Shown: positions 48,071 to 56,452 of the stretch, piece by piece
How positions within the stretch are numbered: position 1 is the stretch's first letter
How the letters are laid out: the number at the start of each line of letters is the position of its first letter
Assembly: GCA_036394915.1 (NCBI GenBank)
Contig: DASWEE010000144.1
Location: 1-64,000 of the forward strand
Reading direction: 5' to 3'
DNA: 64,000 nt
From: JACDER01 sp036394915
Lineage (GTDB): Bacteria; Actinomycetota; Thermoleophilia; Gaiellales; Gaiellaceae
Program-made: the position numbers and the translations under genes
Notes under the pieces: generated by a model
The model's input: the letters and a program-made list of their open reading frames with translations, nothing else
Databases searched by the model: none
Told to the model about the DNA's origin: nothing

Positions 48071-49047
48071 AGGACCCATACGCGGTTCTCGGCGTCCCGC
48101 GCGACGCCTCTGACGCGCAGATCCGGTTCGCCTACCGGCAGGCCGTCCGCAACTCCGGGGCCGACGACTCCTCGTCGGTGGACGTTAAGGAGCGGCTGCA
48201 CGAGCTGGAGGAGGCCTACAAGGTGCTCACCGACCCGCGCAAGCGGCGGGCGTACGGCGGGATCTCCGTGCCCGAGACCCGGCACGCGCTCAAGCCCACG
48301 ACCGTCCCGCCCGTCCTCAAGGAGGCGGAGAAGCTCCCGCGCAACCCGGTCGCCCGACTGACGCACAAGCTGCCGCGGCCCTACCGGATCGCGCTCGACT
48401 GGGTCCTCACGATCGCCGGCGCCGTTGCGATCGTGCTCGCGATCAAGGCCTGGGTCGTCAACCCGTACCGCATCCCGTCCTCCTCGATGGAGCCGACGCT
48501 GCACTGCGCGCGGGGGAGCAGCCAGTCCAACAACGGCTGCGAGGCCCACTTCTCAGACCGCGTGCTCGCCAACCGGTTCATCTATCATTTCCGCGATCCG
48601 CATCGGGGCGAGATCGTGGTCTTCAACACGCCGCCGAGAGCCAAGATCGAGTGTGGGGCCGGCGGGACGTTCGTCAAGCGGCTGATCGGGCTGCCGGGTG
48701 AACGGGTCCAGGAGAAGAACGGGTTCTTCTACATCAACGGGAAGAAGATCGACGACACGGGCTACATCAAACCGGGTCGGCGGGACGACCGGACGGACGG
48801 CGGCCGGACGATTCCCAAGAACTCCTACTTCTTCGTCGGCGATAACCGGACGCAGTCGTGCGATTCCCGCCGCTGGGGCTCGGTCCCGCGCGGAAATCTG
48901 ATCGGGCCGGTGTTTGCGATCTACTGGCCCCCGACCCGGCTCCACGTCGATACGCCCGGTCCGGTCGGCGCCGTCATCCTCGCGATCATCGGCGGTGTCG
49001 TGATCGTCCTGATCGGCTTGGCCGTTCGGCGAAGGCGGGTTCGCTAG
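48067..49047 (+). CDS. lepB: Signal peptidase I fused to an N-terminal J-like domain
   Basis: Membrane protease that cleaves Sec and Tat signal peptides. Residues 107-132 are the first membrane helix, the catalytic Ser is S140 in RIPSSSMEPTL, the general-base Lys is K204 in FVKRLIGLPGE, GDNRTQSCDSRRWG is the conserved box, and a second membrane helix lies at 299-320. Residues 3-64 look like a DnaJ domain (DPYAVLGVPRDASDAQIR, ELEEAYKVLTDPRKRRAYGG), but the HPD motif that activates Hsp70 is absent. GTG 48,067 overlaps trmD. The usual place between trmD and rplS is kept. Confidence 0.92.
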   Translation: MKDPYAVLGVPRDASDAQIRFAYRQAVRNSGADDSSSVDVKERLHELEEAYKVLTDPRKRRAYGGISVPETRHALKPTTVPPVLKEAEKLPRNPVARLTHKLPRPYRIALDWVLTIAGAVAIVLAIKAWVVNPYRIPSSSMEPTLHCARGSSQSNNGCEAHFSDRVLANRFIYHFRDPHRGEIVVFNTPPRAKIECGAGGTFVKRLIGLPGERVQEKNGFFYINGKKIDDTGYIKPGRRDDRTDGGRTIPKNSYFFVGDNRTQSCDSRRWGSVPRGNLIGPVFAIYWPPTRLHVDTPGPVGAVILAIIGGVVIVLIGLAVRRRRVR

Positions 49048-49080
49048 CATTCGACGACGGCCTGCGGGCCGTTCTTTCCG

Positions 49081-49662
49081 ATGAGTCGCGTGATCGAGTC
49101 AATCGAGCGGCGCCAGCTGCGCAGCGACCTGCCTCAGTTCAAGGCGGGCGACACCGTGCGCGTCCACTTCCAGGTGATCGAGGGCCAGCGGCGCCGGCTG
49201 CAGGTGTTCGAGGGGATCGTGATCAAGCGGCAGGGCGCCGGTGTGCACGAGACGTTCACGGTTCGCAAGCAGTCGTTCGGGGTCGGGGTCGAGCGGACGT
49301 TCCCACTCCATTCGCCGAAGATCGAGAAGATCGAGGTGATGGCGATCGGCGACGTCAGCCGCGCCAAGCTCTACTACCTGCGCGAGAAGGTCGGAAAGCG
49401 TGCGCGCGTGCGGACGAAGGCTGGTGCGGTGATCGCCCCGCCGCCGGCCGCAGCCGCCGGGGAGCCCGCTGAGGCCTCCGAAAGCGGCGAGGAAGAGCTC
49501 GAGGGCGAGGCGCAGGCGGAGGAGCTCGAGGGCGAGGCAGAGGAGCTCGAGGCCGAGCCCGAGGCGGAAGCCAAAGCAAAGGCGGAAGCCGAGCCAACCG
49601 CCGCGGGAACGCGATTCCGCCGAGTCAGAGCGCGAATAGAGCAGAAGCCTCCCGAGCTCTAG
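49081..49662 (+). CDS. rplS: Ribosomal protein L19 with acidic C-terminal tail
   Basis: 50S protein at the 30S-50S interface. Residues 1 to about 118 are the normal L19 (FKAGDTVRVHFQVIEGQRRR, GVERTFPLHSPKIEKIEV, RAKLYYLREKVGKRARV). About 75 more residues follow: Ala/Pro, then Glu/Ala repeats (EEELEGEAQAEELEGEAEEL), ending in a basic patch (RFRRVRARIEQK). A TAGCAT at 49,045-49,050 may be its own -10. A GC hairpin follows at 49,690. Confidence 0.93.
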   Translation: MSRVIESIERRQLRSDLPQFKAGDTVRVHFQVIEGQRRRLQVFEGIVIKRQGAGVHETFTVRKQSFGVGVERTFPLHSPKIEKIEVMAIGDVSRAKLYYLREKVGKRARVRTKAGAVIAPPPAAAAGEPAEASESGEEELEGEAQAEELEGEAEELEAEPEAEAKAKAEAEPTAAGTRFRRVRARIEQKPPEL

Positions 49663-49689
49663 TCCCGAACGCGGTTTTACGCAAGGAAA

Positions 49690-49706
49690 CCCCACCCAGG
49701 GTGGGG
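49690..49706 (+). terminator. Probable terminator hairpin after rplS
   Basis: CCCCACC-CAG-GGTGGGG, a perfect 7-bp GC stem 28 bp after the rplS stop, closes the ribosomal operon. No T-run follows, as is common in high-G+C genomes. Confidence 0.6.
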
Positions 49707-49849
49707 AGTCGTCCACCCGCCACCCGCGGCTGATCGTACCTGCCAAGTCCGTACATGTCTGTGCCGGAAGCGTGCCGAATGACGCACGTTGCGAACTCGG
49801 CACGAAGCGGACTCACAGCCGCGGCCGTGATCGGGCTATCCTCGCGGAC

Positions 49850-50518
49850 GTGCCCGTGCGCACCGGCCAGAAGCTCCTCCGGTTCGACCGCAAGCTCGGC
49901 GTCCGCTATGTCGCCGGCGCGGACGAGGCGGGCCGCGGCTCTCTCGCCGGTCCGCTCGTCGTCGCCGGCGTGCTGCTCGACTACGCCTGTCTCCGCAACC
50001 ACCGCGTCCGCCCGCTCGGGTTTCTGAACGACTCCAAGCAGGTCTCTCCGGTCGAACGCGAGGAGCTCTTCCGCGCCGTCGTCGGTTGTGCGGAGCGCGT
50101 CGTCGTGCGCGTGATCTCGTCCGACCAGATCGACCGCCACGGGCTGCACCGCATGAACCTCGCGGGGCTCCGGTCGGCACTCCATGCTCTCTCGCCGCCG
50201 GCCGAGGTCTGCCTCGTCGACGGCTTCCGCCTCGGCCCGCAGGCCCCAGAGCACAAGGCCGTCGTCGACGGGGACGAGCGAAGCGCGGCGATCGCGGCCG
50301 CCTCGATCGTGGCCAAGGTCGTCCGTGACCGCGCCATGCGCCGGATGGACGCGCTCTATCCGCACTACGGCTTCGCCTCGCACGTCGGCTACATCACGCC
50401 CGGCCACTCCGCCAAGGTGCGCGAGCGCGGCCCCTCCGACATCCATCGCCGCTCGTTCCAGGCGCTGTGCTACCTGTCCGAGGAAGAGGCTCGGGCCCGC
50501 GTCGAGCAAGCCACGTAG
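49850..50518 (+). CDS. rnhB: Ribonuclease HII
   Basis: Removes ribonucleotides from DNA. The 222 residues show the catalytic DEAGRGSLAGPLVVAG (first Asp and Glu), NDSKQVSP, VDGFRLG and ERSAAIAAASIVAKVVRDR. GTG 49,850 is favoured because TATCCT (49,837-49,842) ends 7 nt upstream and no ribosome site is present. An earlier in-frame start would read through an intergenic region. yraN overlaps its end. Confidence 0.93.
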   Translation: MPVRTGQKLLRFDRKLGVRYVAGADEAGRGSLAGPLVVAGVLLDYACLRNHRVRPLGFLNDSKQVSPVEREELFRAVVGCAERVVVRVISSDQIDRHGLHRMNLAGLRSALHALSPPAEVCLVDGFRLGPQAPEHKAVVDGDERSAAIAAASIVAKVVRDRAMRRMDALYPHYGFASHVGYITPGHSAKVRERGPSDIHRRSFQALCYLSEEEARARVEQAT

Positions 50519-50847
50519 CGGCCGGGCGAGCGGCCGAGCGCCGCGCCCGCCGCTACTACCGGCTGCGCGGCTACCGGATCCTCGCGGCCAACGTGCGGGC
50601 CGGGCGGAACGAGCTCGACCTCGTCGTCCGGCGAGGCTCTCAGCTGGTCTTCTGCGAGGTGAAGATGAAATCCGGGGACGGGTACGGCGACCCCGCCGCC
50701 ATGGTCGGCCCGGAGAAAGAGCGCCGGCTCCGCCGCGTGGCACAGGCGTGGCTCGCTGGACGGCCGGAGCTCGCGGCGCTCGAGATCTCCTTCGACGTAG
50801 TTGCCGTCCACGCCGGCCGGATCGAGCGGCTGCGGAACGTCTTCTAG
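50467..50847 (+). CDS. YraN-family (UPF0102) nuclease-fold protein
   Basis: An up to 126-residue endonuclease-like fold found next to rnhB and comM in many bacteria; role unclear. The conserved part is AAGRAAERRARRYYRLRGY, NELDLVVRRG and FCEVKMKSGDGYGDP with the ExK motif. Homology begins only near residue 18. The sole ordinary start is GTG 50,467, deep in rnhB; the natural position just after the rnhB stop has GTA instead. Confidence 0.8.
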   Translation: MLPVRGRGSGPRRASHVAAGRAAERRARRYYRLRGYRILAANVRAGRNELDLVVRRGSQLVFCEVKMKSGDGYGDPAAMVGPEKERRLRRVAQAWLAGRPELAALEISFDVVAVHAGRIERLRNVF

Positions 50848-50881
50848 GGGGACTCTCGCCCGCGCCGTAGAACTCGCCTGC

Positions 50882-51997
50882 GTGGCCCCGACGCAGGAAG
50901 CGCTCTACCGCGACATCGACCTCGAGCTCTCTTGGTCGGAGAGCGAGCTCCCCGAGCGAGAGCGGACAAAGCACGTCCACCGCCTGCATCCCTACCTCGG
51001 AAAGTTCATCCCTCAGCTCGTCGAAGTACTGCTCGCTCGCCACTTTCGCCCGGGCCGGCACGTGCTCGACCCATTTGCAGGCTCGGGGACGACTCTCGTG
51101 CAGGCGCTCGAGAGCGGCATGGCCGCCACCGGAATCGACGTCGCCGCCTTCAACTGCCTGCTGATGAGCGTGAAGACCCGGCGCTACAACCTGTTCGTCC
51201 TCGAGCGGGAGCTGCGAGACGTCGTCCGGCGGCTGGACCGCCTCCCCGCGCGCTCGGCGCGGCCGAACAGGTACGTGCGCGACTGGTTCGCACCGGCCGC
51301 AGCGGCAGAGCTGCTCGCTTTCCGCTCCCTGATCCCCGAGTACGAGCACGAGGACGTCCTGCGCGTGGTGCTCGCCCGCGCGGCCCGGTCCGCCCGGCGC
51401 ACCACGCACTTCGACCTCGACTTCCCCCGGGAGCCCCAGACCGAGCCGTACTGGTGCTACAAGCACAAGCGCATCTGCCGTCCGGTCGAGGCGGCCCTCC
51501 CGTTCCTTCGCCGCTACGCGCTCGACACGCTTGCCCGGATCAAGGAGTTCGCCCGTGCCCGCGCGCGCGTCTGCGAGGCGGAGGTTCTTCACGGGGATTC
51601 GCGCGAGCTTGCCTTCGAGTGCCGCTTCGACGGGATCGTGACGTCGCCGCCGTATCCCGGCCTGATCGACTACCACGAGCAGCACCGCTACGCCTACGAG
51701 CTGCTCGGGCTCGACGACCGCCGCAGGCTCGAAGTCGGGCCGGCCGCCGGCGGGACGAGCCGTGCCGCCGTCGCTGCCTACGCGGACGGAGTCGTGGCCG
51801 TGCTCGCAAACCTGCTCCCGTCGCTTCGCCGCGGCGCACCGGTGCTGATCGTGGTCAACGACCGCCGAGATCTCTATCCGGAGATCCTCGACCGCGCCGG
51901 GCTACGGGTGGAGGAGCGGTTGCGCCGCCATGTCAACCGGCGCACGGGGCGGCGGGCAGGCGAGTATTTCGAGGACGTTCTCGTCGCGCGACTTTAG
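50882..51997 (+). CDS. DNA methyltransferase, amino-methylating, orphan
   Basis: 371 residues. Motif I is LDPFAGSGTTLVQAL (63-71 core) and the catalytic motif is TSPPYPG (S255 to Y258), the order of alpha-type N4-cytosine or N6-adenine methylases. The N-terminal LHPYLGKFIPQLVE is typical of this class. About 180 residues between the motifs probably recognise DNA. No restriction endonuclease gene is present; neighbours are yraN and comM/dprA, which suggests a link to DNA uptake or epigenetic control. GTG 50,882 is preferred; an earlier in-frame start overlaps yraN. Confidence 0.82.
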   Translation: MAPTQEALYRDIDLELSWSESELPERERTKHVHRLHPYLGKFIPQLVEVLLARHFRPGRHVLDPFAGSGTTLVQALESGMAATGIDVAAFNCLLMSVKTRRYNLFVLERELRDVVRRLDRLPARSARPNRYVRDWFAPAAAAELLAFRSLIPEYEHEDVLRVVLARAARSARRTTHFDLDFPREPQTEPYWCYKHKRICRPVEAALPFLRRYALDTLARIKEFARARARVCEAEVLHGDSRELAFECRFDGIVTSPPYPGLIDYHEQHRYAYELLGLDDRRRLEVGPAAGGTSRAAVAAYADGVVAVLANLLPSLRRGAPVLIVVNDRRDLYPEILDRAGLRVEERLRRHVNRRTGRRAGEYFEDVLVARL

Positions 51998-52046
51998 ACA
52001 CGAAGGAGTCTCCCAGACGTACGAATTTCCCGACTAGGTTCGGTGT

Positions 52047-53504
52047 GTGCTTGCACGCGCGACCACCCATGCCCTGGTCGGACTCGAGCCCCGCCGCGTC
52101 GAGGTGGAAGCCCACCTGCCCGGCGGCCTGCCGGGGTTCACCATCGTCGGGCTTGCCGACCGGGCCTGCCAGGAGGCGAAGGAACGGGTCCGCAGCGGAA
52201 TAGCCTCGGCCGAGCTTTCCTGGCCAAAGGGGCGGGTGATCGTCAACCTCGCTCCGGCCGGCCTGCGCAAGGAGGGTTCCGCGTTCGATCTCTCGATCGC
52301 GCTTGCGATCCTCGCCGCCTCCGGACAGGTCGACCCCACAGTCCTCGCAGAGCACGCCGTCTTTGGAGAAGTCGCTCTGGACGGCCGCATCCGGCCGGTC
52401 GGGGGCGTGCTCGCCGTCGCCGAGGGGGCGCGCAAGCTGGGGCTCGAGCGGCTGCTCTGTCCGGCGGCGGTCTCGCCGGAGGCGGCACTCGCGGGCATCG
52501 AGGCGATCCCGCTCCGCCATTTGGCCGAAGCAGTCTGTTACCTCCGCGGAGACGGCCGCCCGCCGCCTTACATTCCTCCGAACGGCCACCGGCCGGTCTC
52601 CCCGGCTCCCGATCTCGCCGACGTGCGCGGCCAGGAGCGGGCCCGGCGTGCGCTCGAGCTCGCCGCTGCCGGCAGGCACAACCTGCTGCTCGCGGGCCCG
52701 CCCGGGACGGGCAAGACGATGCTCGGCCGCAGGCTGCCCGGCATCCTGCCGAAGCTCGGACGGGAGGAGGCGCTGGAGGTAACGCGCATCCATTCCGTGG
52801 CCGGCGTGCTTCCGCGCGACCATGTCCTGATCGAGGCGCCGCCTTTCCGTGCCCCGCACCACAGCGCCTCTGCGGCTGCGATCGTCGGCGGCGGGCCCGG
52901 CCCTCGTCCCGGCGAGGCGAGCCTGGCCCACCGCGGCGTCCTCCTGCTGGACGAGTTCCCGGAGTTCCAGCGCCCCGTGCTCGAAGCCCTCCGCCAGCCG
53001 CTCGAGGACGGAACGATCTGTATTGCCCGGGCGACGGGCCAGGCCGTCTTCCCGGCCCGCTTCCAGCTCGTCGCGACCATGAACCTGTGCCCGTGCGGGG
53101 GCCGGGCCGACCCGGCCGCCGAGTGCTCGTGCTCGGCGCAGCAACTCGCCCGCTTCCGGGCCAAGCTCTCGCACGCGCTGCTCGATCGCTTCGACCTCGT
53201 CGTGACCGTGCCGCGGCCGCGGGCCGAGGAGCTCTCGGCCGGCCCGTCCGAGGGCTCGAGCGAGGTTCGCGCCCGCGTGGACAGCGCAAGGATCCGGCTC
53301 GATGCGGGGCCGCTTCCGCGGACCGGCGAAGCGGACGCGCTCCTCGATCGCGCGGTCGAGCGTCTGCCGCTTTCCGCGCGTGGCCGAGCGCGGGTCGCCC
53401 GCGTGGCCGCGACGGCGGCGGCGCTCGCCGGAGGCGAACAGGTGAGCGGCGAGCACGTAGCGGAAGCGCTCGCGTATCGCTCGCCGAGGGAGCTGACCTC
53501 ATGA
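52047..53504 (+). CDS. comM: YifB/ComM AAA+ helicase
   Basis: Hexameric helicase that promotes integration of DNA taken up during transformation. The 485 residues have an N-terminal ChlI-like domain (VEAHLPGGLPGFTIVGLAD), Walker A GPPGTGKT (from G217), LLLDEFPEF, and NLCPCGG with further Cys residues for zinc. GTG 52,047 comes 6 nt after TAGGTT (52,035-52,040). The stop overlaps dprA, the usual partner. Confidence 0.93.
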   Translation: MLARATTHALVGLEPRRVEVEAHLPGGLPGFTIVGLADRACQEAKERVRSGIASAELSWPKGRVIVNLAPAGLRKEGSAFDLSIALAILAASGQVDPTVLAEHAVFGEVALDGRIRPVGGVLAVAEGARKLGLERLLCPAAVSPEAALAGIEAIPLRHLAEAVCYLRGDGRPPPYIPPNGHRPVSPAPDLADVRGQERARRALELAAAGRHNLLLAGPPGTGKTMLGRRLPGILPKLGREEALEVTRIHSVAGVLPRDHVLIEAPPFRAPHHSASAAAIVGGGPGPRPGEASLAHRGVLLLDEFPEFQRPVLEALRQPLEDGTICIARATGQAVFPARFQLVATMNLCPCGGRADPAAECSCSAQQLARFRAKLSHALLDRFDLVVTVPRPRAEELSAGPSEGSSEVRARVDSARIRLDAGPLPRTGEADALLDRAVERLPLSARGRARVARVAATAAALAGGEQVSGEHVAEALAYRSPRELTS

Positions 53505-54499
53505 GCGAGCTCGCGCTTGCAGCCTTCGCGGCGGAGACGGGATCGCATCTGGTCTCAGCACCACGCAACGCCCGCTTTGCGCGGTTCTCGCGCAACTTCG
53601 ACGCAGCGGCCTACACGTCGAGCCTTGCCGAGCGCGGCTTCCGGTTCATCGGTCGGTCGGACAAGGGCTTCCCGCCGCTCCTTGACGCGATCCATGATCC
53701 GCCGCCGGGCCTGTTCCTCCGCGGAGGCGGCGACGCAGAGTTGCTCGCCCGGCCGTTGGTCGCCGTGGTCGGAGCCCGAGCCTGCTCGGCCTACGGATCC
53801 CACGTTGCCCGACTGCTCGGCCGCGAGCTCGCCCAGGCCGGCCTGGTTGTCGTGAGCGGGATGGCCCGAGGGATCGACGGCGAGGCCCACCGAGGCGCGC
53901 TCGAGGCCGGCGGGATTACCGTCGCCGTCCTTGGCTGTGGGGTCGACCGCGACTACCCGGCCGCGCACGCCTCGCTCGCGCGCGGCATCGAGGAGGCAAG
54001 CCTCGTCGTCTCCGAGTACGCGCCTGGGGTCGAGCCGGCGCCGTGGCGGTTCCCGGCCCGCAACCGGATCATCGCGGGCCTGGCTCAGGCGACCGTCGTC
54101 GTCGAGGCACGTGAGCGAAGCGGGGCGCTCATCACCGCCGACCTCGCGCTCGAGGAAGGAAGGGAGGTCTTCGCCGTGCCGGGCGAGATCACCTCCGGAC
54201 TGTCGGCGGGTACGAACGGGCTGCTCCGCCTAGGTGCGACACCGGTCACTTCGACTCTCGACGTCCTCGAGCGCTTCGGGCTCGAGCCGGCGCCGCCGGT
54301 CCAGGCCGAGCCGACGCTCGATCCGAGATCGAAGCAGGTGTACGAGCGGCTTCGGGACGGGCCGGCGAGCGCCGACGAGCTCACGCGGGCGACGGGGCTT
54401 CCCGCACCTGCGCTCTCGATGGTGCTCACCTTCCTGGAGATGGCGGGGCTAGTCGTGGAGGGCGAGGGCGCCTATCGGGTGGTGATGTCGCCGGGATAG
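53501..54499 (+). CDS. dprA: DNA-processing protein DprA
   Basis: Loads RecA on incoming single-stranded DNA. The 332 residues contain the Rossmann-like core (VVGARACSAYGSHVARLLG, SGMARGIDGEAHRGALEAG, RFPARNRIIAGLA, RSGALITADLALEEGREV) and a C-terminal winged helix (about 265-332). ATG 53,501 overlaps the comM stop. With comM it implies at least a vestigial competence pathway; no comEC or pilus operon is in the window. Its TAG stop begins the TAGCAT of the next gene. Confidence 0.94.
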   Translation: MSELALAAFAAETGSHLVSAPRNARFARFSRNFDAAAYTSSLAERGFRFIGRSDKGFPPLLDAIHDPPPGLFLRGGGDAELLARPLVAVVGARACSAYGSHVARLLGRELAQAGLVVVSGMARGIDGEAHRGALEAGGITVAVLGCGVDRDYPAAHASLARGIEEASLVVSEYAPGVEPAPWRFPARNRIIAGLAQATVVVEARERSGALITADLALEEGREVFAVPGEITSGLSAGTNGLLRLGATPVTSTLDVLERFGLEPAPPVQAEPTLDPRSKQVYERLRDGPASADELTRATGLPAPALSMVLTFLEMAGLVVEGEGAYRVVMSPG

Positions 54500-54508
54500 C
54501 ATCACGCC

Positions 54509-55642
54509 GTGGCCGACTCATACTGGCTGGAAGAGCCGGGACCTAAGCTTGTCAGCAAGCCGCTCTCGGGCCGGGCTGACGTCGAGATCGTCGGGGCGGG
54601 CACGACCGGGTGCTCGGCGGCGCGCACGCTCGCGGAAGCCGGATTGCGAGTGCGCGTGCACGACGCTCGGACGGTCGCCGGCGGCGCGAGCGGACGGAAC
54701 GGCGGCTTCGCCCTCCGGGGCGGCGCCATGGCCTACGACCGGGCGCGTGAATGGCTCGGCGCCGAGGAGGCTCGGGGCTACTGGGCCCTGACCGAGCGGT
54801 ACCTCGAGCGGCTTGCCGGCGCCGTGGGCGACGCCCTCCGACCGGTTGGCAGCCTTCGGCTGGCAGCCGACGAGGAGGAGCGCGACGAGCTCCGTCGTGA
54901 GTACGAGGCGCTGCGCGAGGACGGTTTCGACGCCGAGTGGCGCGAGCCGCTCCAGGCCCCTCTGGGCCGGCGCTTCCCGGCCGCGATGTTCCATCCGCCG
55001 GACGCGTCCGTCCAGCCCGCCCGGATGACCCGGAGGCTGGCCGCGCGCGCGATCGAGGCGGGAGTCGAGATCGTCGAGCGCCACCGGGTCGAGTCGCTCG
55101 ATGAGCTCGAGGCCGAGCGCGTCCTCGTCGCGACGGACGGCTATCCGAGCGGCTTGCTCGGGCAGCTCGAGGGGCTGATCATCCCTACGCGCGGTCAGAT
55201 GATCGCGACGGAACCCGTTCCCGAGCCGCTCTTTCCATATCCCCACTACGGCCGCCACGGCTTCGATTACTGGCAGCAGGTGAAGGACGGGCGGATCCTG
55301 GCGGGAGGCTTCCGCGACGCTGACATGACGACGGAATTCACGGCGGAGGAGCAAACGACGCCGACGATCCAGCGAGCGCTCGAGGACTTCCTCGTCGAGC
55401 TCGTGGGGCGTCCTCTCGAGGTGACGCAGCGCTGGGCCGGAATCTTCGGGCTCGTGCTCGACTTTCTTCCCGTCGTCGGCGCTGTGCCCGGCGACGGCCG
55501 CCTGTGGGTGTCGGGCGGCTATTCGGGGCACGGCAACGTGCTCGCCTTCATGTGCGGCGACATGGTCGCCAAGGCGATGCTGGGCAAGCAGGTGCCTGAG
55601 CTCCAGCTGTTCGACCCCGCCCGGTTGCTGACGCCGGCCTAG
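54509..55642 (+). CDS. FAD-dependent oxidoreductase, DAO family
   Basis: A 377-residue amine- or amino-acid-oxidase-like enzyme. The dinucleotide motif is EIVGAGTTGCSAARTLAEAG, with the FAD motif GGASGRNGGFALRGG and the C-terminal LWVSGGYSGHGN. It resembles gamma-glutamylputrescine or glycine oxidase groups; the substrate is unknown. GTG 54,509 lies 6 nt after TAGCAT (54,497-54,502). Its stop shares a CTAG palindrome with the convergent membrane-protein gene. Confidence 0.88.
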   Translation: MADSYWLEEPGPKLVSKPLSGRADVEIVGAGTTGCSAARTLAEAGLRVRVHDARTVAGGASGRNGGFALRGGAMAYDRAREWLGAEEARGYWALTERYLERLAGAVGDALRPVGSLRLAADEEERDELRREYEALREDGFDAEWREPLQAPLGRRFPAAMFHPPDASVQPARMTRRLAARAIEAGVEIVERHRVESLDELEAERVLVATDGYPSGLLGQLEGLIIPTRGQMIATEPVPEPLFPYPHYGRHGFDYWQQVKDGRILAGGFRDADMTTEFTAEEQTTPTIQRALEDFLVELVGRPLEVTQRWAGIFGLVLDFLPVVGAVPGDGRLWVSGGYSGHGNVLAFMCGDMVAKAMLGKQVPELQLFDPARLLTPA

Positions 55643-56445
55643 GAGTCGTGCGGCGGCGGTGCGGGCGACGGCTTGCTCGGCGCCCCGCCGATCAGGTTCG
55701 TAAACCGCCTGTTGAAGCGAGATCCCCAGGTCTGCCCGTTGTCGTAGCGGGCATGCGAACGCTGGAGCTTCCGCGGGCTTCGCTTGTAGAACCACTTCGC
55801 CCACGGCGAATGCGGCCTGGCCAGGCGGATCGCTCCGACGAAGCCGAGCAGCGGGATGAAGATGCTGAGCATCCCGAGCATCAGCTTTCCTTTCAGGAAG
55901 GTGACGGTGGCCAGGCCGATATTGAGCGCGAGCACCCCGATCCCGGCCCAGCGCCCCCCGACCGTCTCGTCGTGAATCCCGAACGGCGACACGCCGACGA
56001 GCAGCAGCGCGGCGAGCATGACGCCCATTACGGTCGCGTCGACGGAGCTGCGACCCTCGGGCGACCAGTAGACGTCCTTCAGGTACAGGGAAAGGGCGAA
56101 CTCGTCGAGCGTCAGCGCCGCGCCGGAGCCGAAGAAGATGGCCAGGATCTCACGCCCGATGCCGGTCGGCCACGCGGCGAACGCGATCAGGCCGGACGTG
56201 AGCACGATCAGGATCCCGATCACCATGTGGTGCAGGTGGACGCCGTGCACGCTGCCGCTGCCCCAGCCGCGCACGCGCGCGAGCCGCGTGTACAGGCGCG
56301 TGATCCCAAAGGTGATCATGAACGCGAGGATCAGGAGGAGGAGAGGCTCTTTCCCTGCGGCGACGATGTCCGTGTCGTAGCCGGGGATGAAGTGGAAGAC
56401 GTCGAGGGTGTGCTCGAGGCTGTTGACGCTTGCGAGCATCATCGC
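55639..56445 (-). CDS. Conserved multi-pass membrane protein
   Basis: Function unknown. The 268 residues contain about six membrane helices (for example LLLLILAFMITFGITRL, MVIGILIVLTSGLIAFAAW, TVMGVMLAALLLVGV, GIGVLALNIGLATVTFL) and a His-rich motif HGVHLHHM after the first helix that could bind metal. The ALTLDEFALSLYL segment within a helix is notable for its acidic residues. The C-terminal ~60 residues are basic and cytoplasmic. ATG 56,445 lies 7 bp after the upstream gene stop, so they form one transcript. Confidence 0.8.
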   Translation of the reverse strand, partial: AMMLASVNSLEHTLDVFHFIPGYDTDIVAAGKEPLLLLILAFMITFGITRLYTRLARVRGWGSGSVHGVHLHHMVIGILIVLTSGLIAFAAWPTGIGREILAIFFGSGAALTLDEFALSLYLKDVYWSPEGRSSVDATVMGVMLAALLLVGVSPFGIHDETVGGRWAGIGVLALNIGLATVTFLKGKLMLGMLSIFIPLLGFVGAIRLARPHSPWAKWFYKRSPRKLQRSHARYDNGQTWGSRFNRRFTNLIGGAPSKPSPAPPPHDS

Positions 56446-56452
56446 GGCAAGG

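Noticed and set aside
50882..51997. Restriction-modification system
   Set aside because: No endonuclease or specificity subunit in the neighbourhood; called as an orphan methyltransferase instead.
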